A stretch of 64,000 nt of DNA from Actinocrinis sp035605935 (GCF_035605935.1 NZ_DATNGK010000051.1:32641-96640); one strand, 5' to 3'; numbered from the stretch's first letter, positions 36,878 through 46,239 are shown. The notes: generated from the sequence alone by a model not told the origin. Numbers and translations: made by a program.

Positions 36878-39022
36878 GTGAGTTCGCTCCGCGCCTTGCG
36901 GCGCCATTCCCGCGACCTGCTCTCGCTGGTCGTGGTTCTGGCGGCCCAGGTCTTGATGTTCGCCGCTCCCGCGCCGTCGTACGCGGCAAGCGGCGGTGCG
37001 AACGCGGTCACGGTCGAACTCTCCTCGCTCAGTCCGGCGATAGCGGTGAAGGGCAGCACGCTGCACCTAGCCGGGAACCTCGTTGGCGGTTCCGCCGCGC
37101 ATACCGACGTGGTGGTTCGGTTGGCGGTCGCTGAGATGCAGGTTCGCTCCGACATGGCCAGCAATGCCGGCTTCGACTCACGCCTCATCTTCGGCCACGA
37201 CTACACGGCCGGCACGATCGCGGCCAACGCGACGGTGCCGTGGTCGCTCTCCATGCCGATCTCTGCGCTCTCGTTGACCAGCCAGACTGTGTATGCGCTC
37301 GACATCGAAGCGTTTGCCGGTGACTTACGCATCGGCGCGGTACGCACGTACCTGCCGTACGCGATGAACGGCGACTCAAGCTTCCATGCGACGCAGATGG
37401 TCGTGCTCTGGCCGGTCACCGGAGCACCGAGTCTCGACGGTCAGGTCGACAAGTTCGTGCCCGAGGCCGTTGGCGACGGCCTTTCCGCTCAGTTCGCCGC
37501 GGGCGGCCGGCTCGACAAGACGCTGAGCGTTCCCGGCGCGAACAAGAACCTCACCATTTCCTGGGCGGTGGACCCCGACCTGCTGACGACCGCCGACAGC
37601 GAGAGCCACGGGTACTCGCTCTACCCGGACGGCGATTCGGGGGCAGGCGCACAGAACGCGTCGGCCTGGCTGACCGAAGCGAAGAGCGCACTGAGCAGCG
37701 AGGGCGAGCTGTGGCAGTTGCCGGCGGCCGATCCCGATCTCGGCTCACTGGGCCGTTCGAACCCAACCGCCGCCACGGAGTTGGTCCAGAGCGCGACAAC
37801 GCGGTCCGGAACCACGCTTCAGGACTTCGTCGGCCGCAGCCCGAAGGGCACGCTGGCCTGGCCAGCCAATGGCCAGGCCGATTCCGGGACACTCAGCCTG
37901 GCCAAAGCCGCGGATCCCGGCGCGGTCATCGTGCGCTCGGACTCAATCGGCCTCCACACTCCGCTGGACAGTTACACGCCGACCGGACGGGCGCAGGTCA
38001 ACGGTCAGGCAGTGGCTGTCAGCGATGCGGCTCTCGACGCGATCTTCGCCGGCGACACGGCCGACTCGGCGTGGAAGGGTTCTAACCAGTCCCTACTGGC
38101 CTCTCAGCGCTTCCTCGCGGACAGCGCGCTGATCGCCCACGAGCGGCCGAATCTGTCCACGCCGCGCACGATCATGGTGACCGCTCCGCGCGGCGGCACA
38201 CCGGATCCGGCTCTGCTCACCGCGGTCAGCGAGGCCGGTTGGATCAAGACCGTCGGCCTTTCCACGCTGCTCAGCGCGAAGCCGGACGCGCACGCGCAGA
38301 CTTCCGCGCCCAAGCGCGAGGCGGCGACGGCGCAGTCGGATCTGACCAACGCTCAGCTGTCCGCGACCTCCGAGCTGGACGCCTCGGTCCGCGCCCTTAC
38401 CGCGATCATGGTCGGGCAGCAGGCGCAGCAATCCATCGACAGCTACGTCCCCGCGGTGCTGCGTACGATTTCGACCGCTTGGCGCTCCGCCCCTGCTCAG
38501 CAGGTCGCGTTCAGCAGCGCTGTGGACAACCGGCTGGACACCACGATGGGCCTGGTGACCCTGGTGAAGAAGTCGGACCTGACGCTGTCCGGCAAGAGCG
38601 GGGTGATCCCGTTCACGGTCGAGAACCGGTTCGACCATCCCGTCCGAATTGGCATCCGGATCACCACCGACCACGCCGGCCTGGCTGTCCAGTCGATCAC
38701 GGTGCAGACCGTGCAGCAGGGATCGACGCCCATAAACGTGCACGTCAGCTCCAACGTCTCGGGCACGCGCGTTACCGTCACCGCACAGTTGGTGACCCCT
38801 GACGGCGCCGACTACGGCGAACCGCAGTCGCTCCAGGTGACGGTGTCTTCTATCGGCTCGATCACTTTGATCATCTTCGGTTTATCAGCCGCGCTCCTGG
38901 TCATCGCTGTAGGGTTGCGTATCTACCGGGGCAGACGGACCCGTACCGCACAGGCCGAGCCCGACCAATCCGGCGCGCCCATGGACAACGGCGCCTTAGC
39001 CGAGGCGGAACGGGAACAATGA
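36878..39022 (+). CDS. DUF6049 family membrane-anchored exported protein
   Basis: The 714-residue protein has an N-terminal signal sequence (LLSLVVVLAAQVLMFAAPAPSYAAS, cleavage probably after AYA-like SYA), a long extracytoplasmic region, and a C-terminal helix (SITLIIFGLSAALLVIAVGL) with an Arg-rich cytoplasmic tail. Beta-sandwich-like sequences lie at both ends (residues 45-155 and 575-660). It matches the DUF6049 protein that sits between cca and murJ in many actinobacteria; its role is unknown but its constant position suggests a cell-envelope job linked to MurJ. GTG 36878 follows AGGATT weakly. Confidence 0.8.
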   Translation: MSSLRALRRHSRDLLSLVVVLAAQVLMFAAPAPSYAASGGANAVTVELSSLSPAIAVKGSTLHLAGNLVGGSAAHTDVVVRLAVAEMQVRSDMASNAGFDSRLIFGHDYTAGTIAANATVPWSLSMPISALSLTSQTVYALDIEAFAGDLRIGAVRTYLPYAMNGDSSFHATQMVVLWPVTGAPSLDGQVDKFVPEAVGDGLSAQFAAGGRLDKTLSVPGANKNLTISWAVDPDLLTTADSESHGYSLYPDGDSGAGAQNASAWLTEAKSALSSEGELWQLPAADPDLGSLGRSNPTAATELVQSATTRSGTTLQDFVGRSPKGTLAWPANGQADSGTLSLAKAADPGAVIVRSDSIGLHTPLDSYTPTGRAQVNGQAVAVSDAALDAIFAGDTADSAWKGSNQSLLASQRFLADSALIAHERPNLSTPRTIMVTAPRGGTPDPALLTAVSEAGWIKTVGLSTLLSAKPDAHAQTSAPKREAATAQSDLTNAQLSATSELDASVRALTAIMVGQQAQQSIDSYVPAVLRTISTAWRSAPAQQVAFSSAVDNRLDTTMGLVTLVKKSDLTLSGKSGVIPFTVENRFDHPVRIGIRITTDHAGLAVQSITVQTVQQGSTPINVHVSSNVSGTRVTVTAQLVTPDGADYGEPQSLQVTVSSIGSITLIIFGLSAALLVIAVGLRIYRGRRTRTAQAEPDQSGAPMDNGALAEAEREQ

Positions 39023-39076
39023 CTAGTTGAACGCGGGGCCGCCCGCGCGCGATGAAGGGTACCGAGGACCGCAGCC

Positions 39077-41035
39077 ATGGCACGCTGGGCAGAAGACGAT
39101 CGACCGCGCGCCGCCGCCCGGACGCAGCCACCGCAGCAAGACCTTTGGTACCCGGCGATACCCGAGGACGAAGCGCCTGAAGAACGCGCCGCTCGCCGTG
39201 CCGCCTACGCCGAGGCAGTCGACGCCACCCGCTTCAATCTGCCGGTCTTCGGTACCTCGTTCTTCGATCCGGCGGCGATCCAGCAGCTGATTCCGCCGCG
39301 CCGCGGCCAAGTCCAGGGCCCGGCCACCCGGCCCGACGAGCTCGGCCCCTTCGACCCGTGGACTCCCGCGCCGGCCACCGGCACGACCGAGGCGGTGCGC
39401 GAACGGCCGGCGGCACCGGCCGGCAGCGTGTCGCGGGCCAGCCGCATCATGGCGCTGGGCACCATCGTCTCCCGCGCCACCGGCATGATCCGCCAACTTC
39501 TGCTGGTCGCGGCGCTCGGCACCGCGGCGCTCGGCACCGGCTACAACATCGCCAACAACGTGCCGAACACCATCTACCTGCTGGTGATCGGTGGCGCGGT
39601 CAACTCCATCTTCGTGCCGCAGCTGGTGCGCGCGATGAAGGACGACGCGGACGGCGGCCAGGCGTTCATGGACCGGCTGCTGACCCTGACCATCATCATC
39701 ATGGCCGTGCTCACCCTGGTGTGCGTGCTGTTCGCGCCACAGATCGTCTCGCTGTTCAACCCGAACGCGACGATGGCGAACCGCGAGATCACCATCGTCT
39801 TCGCGCGCTACATGCTGCCGCAGATCTTCTTCTACGGCATGTTCGTGATGTTCGGCCAGATCCTGAACGCCAAGGACAAGTTCGGCCCGATGATGTGGAC
39901 GCCGGTGCTGGCCAACATCGTCCAGATCGCCACCTTCGGCGCCTACCTGTGGATCGCGGGCTATGTGCAGAGCACCGCGAACATCACGCAGAACGAGCTG
40001 GCGCTGCTCGGCCTCGGCTCGACGATAAGCATCGCGCTGCAGACGATCACGCTGATCCCCTACCTGCGGCAGGTCGGGATCAGTTTCCGGCCCCGCTTCG
40101 ACTGGCGCGGGGTCGGCCTCGGCAAGTCGATGACGCTGGCCAAGTGGACCATGGGCATGGTGCTGGTCGGCCAGATCAGTACCACTGTCATCACCCGGCT
40201 CAGCAGCTCGATGGACACCAGTGGTCCGCACCAGACCGAGGGCGTCGGCTACACCGCCTACTCCAATGCCCTGACCATCTGGATCCTGCCGCAAGCCATC
40301 ATCACCGTCTCCATCATCACGGCTCTGCTGCCACGGATGAGCCGGGCCGCCCAGTCGGGGGATCGCAATGCGGTACGCGACTCCATCTCCTACGGTCTGC
40401 GCGTGAGTGCCGTCGCGATCGTGCCCTGTGCCTTCCTGTTCCTCGCCTTCGGCCAGCAGATCTCCGCGTTGCTGTTCGAACACGGAGCGACGAACACGAC
40501 GATGGCCCGCAACCTCGGCTACATGCTGATGGCATTCGGGCTCGGTCTCATCCCGTTCTCGGCGCAGTATCTGATGATGCGTGGGTTCTACGCGTATGAG
40601 GACACCAAGACGCCGTTCGTCGTGACCGCGTGGATTTCGTTCTTCAACGGCGGGCTGGCGTACGTCTCCTACGAACTGCTGCACACGACCAAGTGGGCGG
40701 TCACGGGCATGTGCGTGGGCTACGTCGTCGCCTACACCATCGGGATGGTGATGACCGGTGCCAAACTCAGCCGCAAGCTGCGCGGCCTGGACACCACGCG
40801 GATCGTGCGCACGCACGCCAAGCTCGGCGCGGCTTCGGCCCTTGGTGCGCTGATCGGCGGCCCGATCGGGTTCGAGATCACGCAGGCGCTGCACGGCGGG
40901 CTGACCGGGGCCGGAGCCGGAATGATCGTCGGCGGCGGCCTGTTCGGAGTGCTCTTCCTCGCCGCCTCACGCAAGATGCGCATCGAGGAAGTCGACATGC
41001 TGCTCGGAACACTGCGCTCCAGGTTCGGCCGCTGA
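39077..41035 (+). CDS. murJ: Lipid II flippase MurJ (MviN)
   Basis: MurJ flips lipid II across the membrane for peptidoglycan synthesis. The 652-residue protein has a 115-residue cytoplasmic, Pro/Ala-rich N-terminus, then about 14 membrane helices of the MOP superfamily beginning with SRIMALGTIVSRATGMIRQLLLVAALG (Arg residues facing the cavity) and the NNVPNTIYLLVIGGAVNSIFVPQL segment. It ends with a short charged tail. The mycobacterial homologue carries a fused pseudokinase; here that part is a separate gene 255 bp downstream. It lies 54 bp after the DUF6049 gene, so they are probably co-transcribed. Confidence 0.96.
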   Translation: MARWAEDDRPRAAARTQPPQQDLWYPAIPEDEAPEERAARRAAYAEAVDATRFNLPVFGTSFFDPAAIQQLIPPRRGQVQGPATRPDELGPFDPWTPAPATGTTEAVRERPAAPAGSVSRASRIMALGTIVSRATGMIRQLLLVAALGTAALGTGYNIANNVPNTIYLLVIGGAVNSIFVPQLVRAMKDDADGGQAFMDRLLTLTIIIMAVLTLVCVLFAPQIVSLFNPNATMANREITIVFARYMLPQIFFYGMFVMFGQILNAKDKFGPMMWTPVLANIVQIATFGAYLWIAGYVQSTANITQNELALLGLGSTISIALQTITLIPYLRQVGISFRPRFDWRGVGLGKSMTLAKWTMGMVLVGQISTTVITRLSSSMDTSGPHQTEGVGYTAYSNALTIWILPQAIITVSIITALLPRMSRAAQSGDRNAVRDSISYGLRVSAVAIVPCAFLFLAFGQQISALLFEHGATNTTMARNLGYMLMAFGLGLIPFSAQYLMMRGFYAYEDTKTPFVVTAWISFFNGGLAYVSYELLHTTKWAVTGMCVGYVVAYTIGMVMTGAKLSRKLRGLDTTRIVRTHAKLGAASALGALIGGPIGFEITQALHGGLTGAGAGMIVGGGLFGVLFLAASRKMRIEEVDMLLGTLRSRFGR

Positions 41036-41290
41036 GTCGCGGTACCGCGGCAGCACGGAAGTCGCAGTCACCCCGGACCGCCGCGGCGGAACCACCGCAC
41101 ACGTGAACCGAAAACCGCGTTCGAAGCGTCGTTGGTGCAGTGCCGTCCGCGCGGTGGGGTGTCGTTCTTTCAGGGCGGCGCGCCCCGCGCTTCGGTTCGA
41201 CGGTTGAGAACCGGGCACTAGCATGAGAGCGAGCGCGCTTTTTCGCGCGCGGGAGCCCCACGACGCCAACGATGCACAAGAGGGAGGGCC

Positions 41291-42883
41291 GTGGCTTCCC
41301 TGGCCGAAAAGCCCGCCGGAGACAGCGAGAACTCCGACCGCGCCCGCTTCGACCAACGGGTCCACGTCGGCGTGAGGCTGGCCGGCCGGTATCGGCTGGA
41401 GCGGGAGCTGCACCGGTTTTCCAGCGGGGAAGGACCCGGGCCGCAGGCTTGGGTCGGTTTCGACGAGCTGCTCAATCGCGAGGTGGGCGTCGATCTGATC
41501 GCCTCGGGACACCCCCGCGCCGCGGCGATGGCGGAGGCCGCGCGTAACGCCGCGACCGTGCCGGACGTGCGATTCGTCCAGGTGCTCGACGTCGCGGACG
41601 AGAACGGCCTGGTCTACGTGGTCACCGAGTGGGTTACCGACGCGTCGGCGCTCACGCAGCGTCTCGCTCGCGGACCGCTGTCCGTGCCGCTCGCCACCCG
41701 GATCGCGCGCGAGCTTTCGGTGGCCATGGCGGAGGCGCACGCGTGTGAGATGCGGCACGGTGCGCTGGACCCTGACAAGGTGCTGCTTACCAGTACCAAC
41801 CAGGTCAAAATCCTCGGTCTGTGCCTGGAGACCGCGATGTCCGGCGCGCAGATGGCCAGTCCGACCGATGACGTCCGCGCGATCGGCGCAATCTGGTACG
41901 CCGCGCTTACCGGCCGGTGGCCGGGAGAGGATCCGGCTTTCGGACTTGCCGCCGCGCCGCGTTCACACGGCAAGCCGTTCACCCCGGCCCAGATCCGCGC
42001 CGCCATTCCGAAGGCAGTGGACCAGCTCGTAGAGCAAGCCCTCGAGGCCGGCGACAGCGAAGTACCGGTCATCGAGAGCGCGAAGACGCTCACCTCGAGC
42101 ATCGCCGCCCTGCCCAGGATGCGTGACGAGTCGGAGACCACTGACGTCATTCCCCGGCCGGTCCCCCGCCGCGCTCCGGTCTATCCGGTCGCGGCGCCGA
42201 CCGCGGTGCAGCAGCTTGCCGCCCCGAGCAGGGGGGGCACCGCCGGCCGAGTGCCGCGGGGCGTACTCGCGGTGATCCTCGGCGTTGTCGTGGTGATCGG
42301 CGCGGTGGCGGCCTTCCAACTCGGCGGGCGCAACGGCGGTTCGTCGACCCCACCACCGAACAGTCCGCAGGCTCGCTCTGGCTCGTCCGCTCCGGTGACT
42401 CCGCAGCAACTCTCGATCGCGAACGCGTCGATATGGGATTCCGACCACGGCCAGGACGACGTGCAGAGGGTTCAGCAGTCGTACAACGGCTCGTCGGAGG
42501 GCTGGATCACCACGACGTTCAAGGACGGACCCGATATAACGTCGTTCCGCAAGGGCACCGGCGTCATCTTCGACCTCGGCTCGGCGCAGAACGTCGGCAA
42601 GCTGACATTCACGGTCGGCGTTCCGGGGGCGACAGTCGAGGTGTGGACCGCGGACGCCGGGCTCACCTCGCTTCCGTCGGTGCAGAACTCGGCGCCGCCC
42701 GGGTTCGCCAAGCAGGCCACCAAGACCGGCGTGGGTGGCGGTGAGGTGGACGTCGCCTTCACCACCACGGTGAAGACCCGGTATGTGATGGTCTGGTTCA
42801 CCTCTCTGCCGCATCAGGACGCTGGGCAGTACAACATCGCGGGCTTCCGTGACAGTCTGGCGAACGTCAAAATCTTCTCGTAG
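41291..42883 (+). CDS. Membrane-anchored pseudokinase with C-terminal discoidin-like domain (MurJ partner)
   Basis: The 530-residue protein starts with a Ser/Thr-kinase fold (about 28-275, GVRLAGRYRLERELHR) that lacks catalysis. The beta-3 Lys is replaced (REVGVDLIA, 63-71), HRD reads HGA in HGALDPDKVL (156-165), and DFG reads LGL (175-177). One membrane helix (about 322-342) and an outer beta-sandwich of F5/8-type C or NPCBM type (about 375-528) follow. In mycobacteria the same domains are the C-terminal part of the MurJ homologue, whose pseudokinase, once phosphorylated, recruits the FHA protein FhaA. GTG 41291 follows GAGGGAGGG. sigM is 48 bp downstream. Confidence 0.88.
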   Translation: MASLAEKPAGDSENSDRARFDQRVHVGVRLAGRYRLERELHRFSSGEGPGPQAWVGFDELLNREVGVDLIASGHPRAAAMAEAARNAATVPDVRFVQVLDVADENGLVYVVTEWVTDASALTQRLARGPLSVPLATRIARELSVAMAEAHACEMRHGALDPDKVLLTSTNQVKILGLCLETAMSGAQMASPTDDVRAIGAIWYAALTGRWPGEDPAFGLAAAPRSHGKPFTPAQIRAAIPKAVDQLVEQALEAGDSEVPVIESAKTLTSSIAALPRMRDESETTDVIPRPVPRRAPVYPVAAPTAVQQLAAPSRGGTAGRVPRGVLAVILGVVVVIGAVAAFQLGGRNGGSSTPPPNSPQARSGSSAPVTPQQLSIANASIWDSDHGQDDVQRVQQSYNGSSEGWITTTFKDGPDITSFRKGTGVIFDLGSAQNVGKLTFTVGVPGATVEVWTADAGLTSLPSVQNSAPPGFAKQATKTGVGGGEVDVAFTTTVKTRYVMVWFTSLPHQDAGQYNIAGFRDSLANVKIFS

Positions 42884-42931
42884 CGCTTCGACCTTCGAAG
42901 TGCGCACAGGACAGGTGCGGGGGAGGAGCGG

Positions 42932-43642
42932 ATGCGCGCACGGCGTGGCGAGGAACAGCGCGCGCGTGACGACGCCACCGACCGCGCGCTGATCGCCCGG
43001 CACATCGACGGCGATCCTGAGGCCTTCAGCGAGCTGTTCAGCCGCCATCGAGATCGGCTGTGGGCCGTGGCGCTGCGAACGACCGGCGATCCGGAAGACG
43101 CGGCCGATGCTCTTCAAGACGCGGCGGTCTCGGCGTTTCGCGCGGCGGCGGGCTTCCGGTCTGAGGCTGCGGTGGGGACGTGGCTGTACCGGATCGTGGT
43201 GAACGCCTGTGTAGACCGCGCACGACGGCAAGCCGTACGGCCTACCGTCCGCTACCCGGACGAGCAGTCGGCAGCATGGCAGCGCGCGGTGCGCGATCCG
43301 TCCGACATGGCTGACAACCGCGAACTGCGCATCGTGCTTGAGGACGCGCTGGCGACGCTCCCCCTCGACCAGCGTGCAGCCATCGTCGCCGTCGACCTTG
43401 AAGGGTTGTCTGTGGAGGAGGCTGCGCAGGCGCTCGGGGTTCCGACCGGCACGGTCAAGAGCCGCTGCGCTCGTGGCCGGGGAAAGCTCGCCGTGTTACT
43501 CGCGGATCTGCGGAACCGGCCGGCCGCCGCGCCCGTCCAAAAGCAGACAACCGGGCGAAGCAGCGATGACGGCAGCCGGCACGGCAGTGACGGTCCGGGG
43601 GTCGGCGACAGCCCGGAACCGATGGAACGAGGTGTGCGGTGA
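42932..43642 (+). CDS. sigM: ECF sigma factor, SigM type
   Basis: The 236-residue protein has sigma region 2 (DPEAFSELFSRHRDRLWAVALRTTGDPEDAADALQDA, given in parts: region 2.2 is EDAADALQDA; 2.4 is GTWLYRIVVNACVDRARR) and region 4 (LPLDQRAAIVAVDLEGLSV, then helix-turn-helix GVPTGTVKSRCARGRGKL). The C-terminal 45 residues are low-complexity. ATG 42932 follows GGGGGAGGAG. In actinobacteria this position, between the MurJ pseudokinase and trxB/trxA, is held by sigM, linked to oxidative and envelope stress. The GTGA overlap with the next gene couples it to its anti-sigma factor. Confidence 0.9.
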   Translation: MRARRGEEQRARDDATDRALIARHIDGDPEAFSELFSRHRDRLWAVALRTTGDPEDAADALQDAAVSAFRAAAGFRSEAAVGTWLYRIVVNACVDRARRQAVRPTVRYPDEQSAAWQRAVRDPSDMADNRELRIVLEDALATLPLDQRAAIVAVDLEGLSVEEAAQALGVPTGTVKSRCARGRGKLAVLLADLRNRPAAAPVQKQTTGRSSDDGSRHGSDGPGVGDSPEPMERGVR

Positions 43643-44430
43643 CAACGGCACACGAGCCCCATAGGGGACCGGACATCCATCTTTCGGCCGAAGACCTGTC
43701 CGCACTCGCGGAAGGCGCACAGCCGACCGCTGAGAGCGCGTCAGAACACCTTGTCGACTGCGCTGCCTGCCGCGGCGAGGTAGCTGCGATCGCGCAACTG
43801 CTCGCCGCCTTCGAGACTTTGGAGCCGCCGCAACTGCCGCAAGAGGTGGCGATCCGGATCGACGCCGCTCTCGCACGCGAGGCGGCCGCGCGAGCCAGCG
43901 CGCCGCACGCTGCCGCTGAGTCCGCGACCACCGCCGACAAGTCGAGCGGACGTAGGCGCCGGCCGTGGTTGTCACGCCGCGTCGGCTTGGGGCTGGCGTC
44001 ATTGGCGGCGGTAGTCGGCGGCCTGACGTTGGCGATCAACCTCGTTTCGACGAATACGCAGAGCGGCAGCGCAGCATCCGGTAGCGGGGCGATCAATTCC
44101 GACGCCGCTACCGGTGGTCCCCGGCGGGCTGAGGGCCAAATCGAAACGCCCAGCACGCTCGCTCCGACTTCTCCCCTGGCGCTGTGGGTAAAGCAGACTC
44201 TCGGCGGCGCGAAGCCCGACTTAGAGATCAACTCACCGTGCCGGGCCAATCCGGCCTTCGCCGGAGAGCAACCGATCCGTGTGGTGAACGGGCCGTTCAA
44301 CGGCGTGTCAGCGACGCTGGTTGTCTATCCGAACGACGGCGACGCCAGGACGGTCCAGGCCGTCGTGTACGCACAACCGTGCACGGCGACGAGCTATCGG
44401 GTGCTCGCGCAAGGGATCGTCGCGAAGTAG
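43639..44430 (+). CDS. Anti-sigma factor with zinc finger (SigM partner)
   Basis: The 263-residue protein carries the zf-HC2 motif H37-x3-C41-x2-C44 (SEHLVDCAACRGE), a linker, one membrane helix (about 115-136, VGLGLASLAAVVGGLTLAI), and an extracytoplasmic domain with a Cys pair (SPCRAN, AQPCTAT) that may sense redox state. It overlaps sigM by four bases. It should hold SigM at the membrane until a thiol or envelope signal arrives. This architecture is like the mycobacterial anti-SigM factor encoded at the same site. The start is GTG 43639. Confidence 0.85.
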   Translation: MTTAHEPHRGPDIHLSAEDLSALAEGAQPTAESASEHLVDCAACRGEVAAIAQLLAAFETLEPPQLPQEVAIRIDAALAREAAARASAPHAAAESATTADKSSGRRRRPWLSRRVGLGLASLAAVVGGLTLAINLVSTNTQSGSAASGSGAINSDAATGGPRRAEGQIETPSTLAPTSPLALWVKQTLGGAKPDLEINSPCRANPAFAGEQPIRVVNGPFNGVSATLVVYPNDGDARTVQAVVYAQPCTATSYRVLAQGIVAK

Positions 44431-44487
44431 ACAGTCAGCCTCGAACGGCTCGCTTTCGAGCGGCGATTCGAGTTCAGCCAAAAGCGC

Positions 44488-44517
44488 TAGGGCCGCCCCG
44501 GTTGCGGGGCGGCCCTA
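44488..44517 (+). terminator. Strong terminator of the sigM operon
   Basis: A perfect 13-bp stem (44488-44500 with 44505-44517, core AGGGCCGCCCCG) closes on GTTG, 57 bp after the anti-sigma stop. Confidence 0.85.
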
Positions 44518-44518
44518 A

Positions 44519-44633
44519 GCCGTGTGTAAGAAGCTTCGCCGCGGCCGCGACGCCTGCCAGGTACTCGGCCGTCTTGCGATCGCACGCGCCAGACGCCGCA
44601 GCCTTGATCCGGCGCTACTTCCTACACACGCCC
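44519..44633 (-). mobile_element. MITE-like inverted-repeat element, copy B (shorter, inverted)
   Basis: On the minus strand the element begins GGGCGTGTGTAGGAAG (44633-44618) and ends in an imperfect inverted copy CTTCTTACACACGGC (44533-44519), 13/15 matches. Its interior shares GTCTGGCGCGTGCGATCGC and GGCAGGCGTCGCGGCC with copy A but lacks about 45 bp of the middle. It fills the gap between the sigM-operon terminator and trxA, and has no coding capacity. Confidence 0.6.
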
Positions 44634-44673
44634 TCACGCTTGCTTACGCCGCTGCCGATGGCAGCGATGCCGC

Positions 44674-45003
44674 TTAGGCGGAGACGAACTCCTGGAGGTC
44701 GTTGAGCAGGGCGCGCTTCGGCTTGGCCCCCACGATGGTCTTGGCGACCTCGCCCTTGACGTAGACATTGAGCATCGGAATGTTCAGCACCCCGTACTTG
44801 GCCGCGATCTGCGGATTCTCGTCGATGTTCACCTTGACGATCTCCAGCGACTCACCGTGCTCCGCGGCGATCTGGTCCAGGATCGGCGCGATCATCCGGC
44901 AGGGAGCGCACCACGGCGCCCAGAAGTCCACCAGGACCGGCTTGTCGTTGTCGAGCACGTCCTGCTGGAAGGACGCGTCCGTTACCTGCTTGAGGTCTGA
45001 CAT
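44674..45003 (-). CDS. trxA: Thioredoxin with CAPC active site
   Basis: The 109-residue protein is a stand-alone thioredoxin reduced by TrxB. It has WAPWCAPCRMIAPIL with C32 and C35, the cis-Pro in NIPMLNVY, and the KGE loop. The usual active site is CGPC; here Gly33 is Ala. ATG 45003 follows GAGGAA. Though the gene is the last of the trxB-trxA pair, the 134-bp gap between them may hold its own promoter. The pair lies next to sigM, as in other actinobacteria where SigM controls disulfide stress genes. Confidence 0.95.
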   Translation of the reverse strand: MSDLKQVTDASFQQDVLDNDKPVLVDFWAPWCAPCRMIAPILDQIAAEHGESLEIVKVNIDENPQIAAKYGVLNIPMLNVYVKGEVAKTIVGAKPKRALLNDLQEFVSA

Positions 45004-45137
45004 GGTTCCTCGTCTCCCGGTGTTCTCTTCGCTGCTGTTGTTGCCTCGTCCGAAGCGCAGCCTCGGACGGTCCTGCGGTTGGTCGGTGGTCGTCGGTCCG
45101 TGTCGTACTTGTTGGCTCCGTCGCGCTGGTCCGGGGA

Positions 45138-46112
45138 TCAGATCGCTGGCGCGCCGTCCTTCAACGCCGCCAGGTACCGCTCGGCATCCAGAGCGGCAGC
45201 GCATCCGGTGCCGGCGGCGGTGATCGCTTGTCGGTACACGTGGTCCACCACGTCGCCGCTGGCGAAGACTCCGGGCAGGTTGGTCCTTGTGCTCGGGGCC
45301 TCCACGCGGATGTAGCCCTCCGCGTCGATGTCGAGCTGACCGCGGAACAGGTCGCTGCGCGGCTCGTGACCGATCGCGATGAACAGACCGGTGGCCGCCA
45401 GAACGCGTTCTTCGCCGGTGACCGTGTCGCGCAGCCGCACCGCGTTTACCCGGTCCTCCCCCTCGATCGCCACTACCTCGCTGTTCCAGGCGAAGGAGAT
45501 CTTCGGGTTGGCGAACGCCCGGTTCTGCATGATCTTGCTGGCCCGCAACTGGTCGCGCCGGTGCACCACGGTCACCGAGCGAGCGAACCGGGTCAGGAAG
45601 GTGGCCTCCTCGATCGCGGTGTCACCGCCGCCGACCACGACGATGTCCTGCTCACGGAAGAAGAAGCCGTCACAGGTGGCGCACCACGACACGCCGTGTC
45701 CGGACAGCCGCTTCTCGTCGGGCAAGCCGAGTTCGCGGTATCCGGATCCGGTGGCGATGATGACGGTCTGCGCTAGGTGAACGTCGCCCGCGCCGTCCAC
45801 GACGCGCTTCAGCTCGCCGGTCAGCTCTACTTCGGTGACGTCGTCCGCGACCAGTTCCGCGCCGAAACGCTCGGCCTGCTTGCGCAGGTTGTCCATCAGG
45901 TCCGGTCCCATGACGCCGTCCGGGAAGCCGGGGAAGTTCTCCACGTCGGTGGTGTTCATCAGGGCGCCGCCCGCGGTGACCGAGCCCTCGAAGACGAGCG
46001 GCTTGAGTCCGGCCCGCGCGGTGTAGATGGCCGCTGTGTATCCGGCCGGGCCCGAACCGATGACGACGACTTCGCGGACCTCGCTGGTTCGCTCTTCAGG
46101 GTTCTGCGGCAC
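45138..46112 (-). CDS. trxB: Thioredoxin reductase
   Basis: This FAD enzyme moves electrons from NADPH to thioredoxin. The 324-residue protein has the FAD motif VVIGSGPAGYTAAIYTARAG (16-35), the redox pair C144/C147 in WCATCDGFFF, the NADPH motif VVVGGGDTAIEEATFL, and the C-terminal GVFASGDVVDHVYRQ with AITAAGTGCAAALDAERYL. GTG 46112 is the start in use; AAGG lies nearby. All catalytic positions are intact. It is upstream of trxA on the same strand, and a parS site lies about 130 bp before its start codon. Confidence 0.97.
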   Translation of the reverse strand: MPQNPEERTSEVREVVVIGSGPAGYTAAIYTARAGLKPLVFEGSVTAGGALMNTTDVENFPGFPDGVMGPDLMDNLRKQAERFGAELVADDVTEVELTGELKRVVDGAGDVHLAQTVIIATGSGYRELGLPDEKRLSGHGVSWCATCDGFFFREQDIVVVGGGDTAIEEATFLTRFARSVTVVHRRDQLRASKIMQNRAFANPKISFAWNSEVVAIEGEDRVNAVRLRDTVTGEERVLAATGLFIAIGHEPRSDLFRGQLDIDAEGYIRVEAPSTRTNLPGVFASGDVVDHVYRQAITAAGTGCAAALDAERYLAALKDGAPAI

Positions 46113-46239
46113 GGCTCGGTGACCTTCCCTCTTGGTGTGGCTGCATGGAGACGAACAGATACCGGGTGCCGGCTATTCCGCCGGCGTCCGGGCCGCCCGA
46201 CAGGGCGAGAGTAGCGGCCCGGCACGGCGATGGTCCCCC

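Noticed and set aside
39023..40894. Long minus-strand frame opposite murJ
   Set aside because: The product is His/Arg/Asp-rich mirror sequence typical of antisense frames of membrane protein genes.
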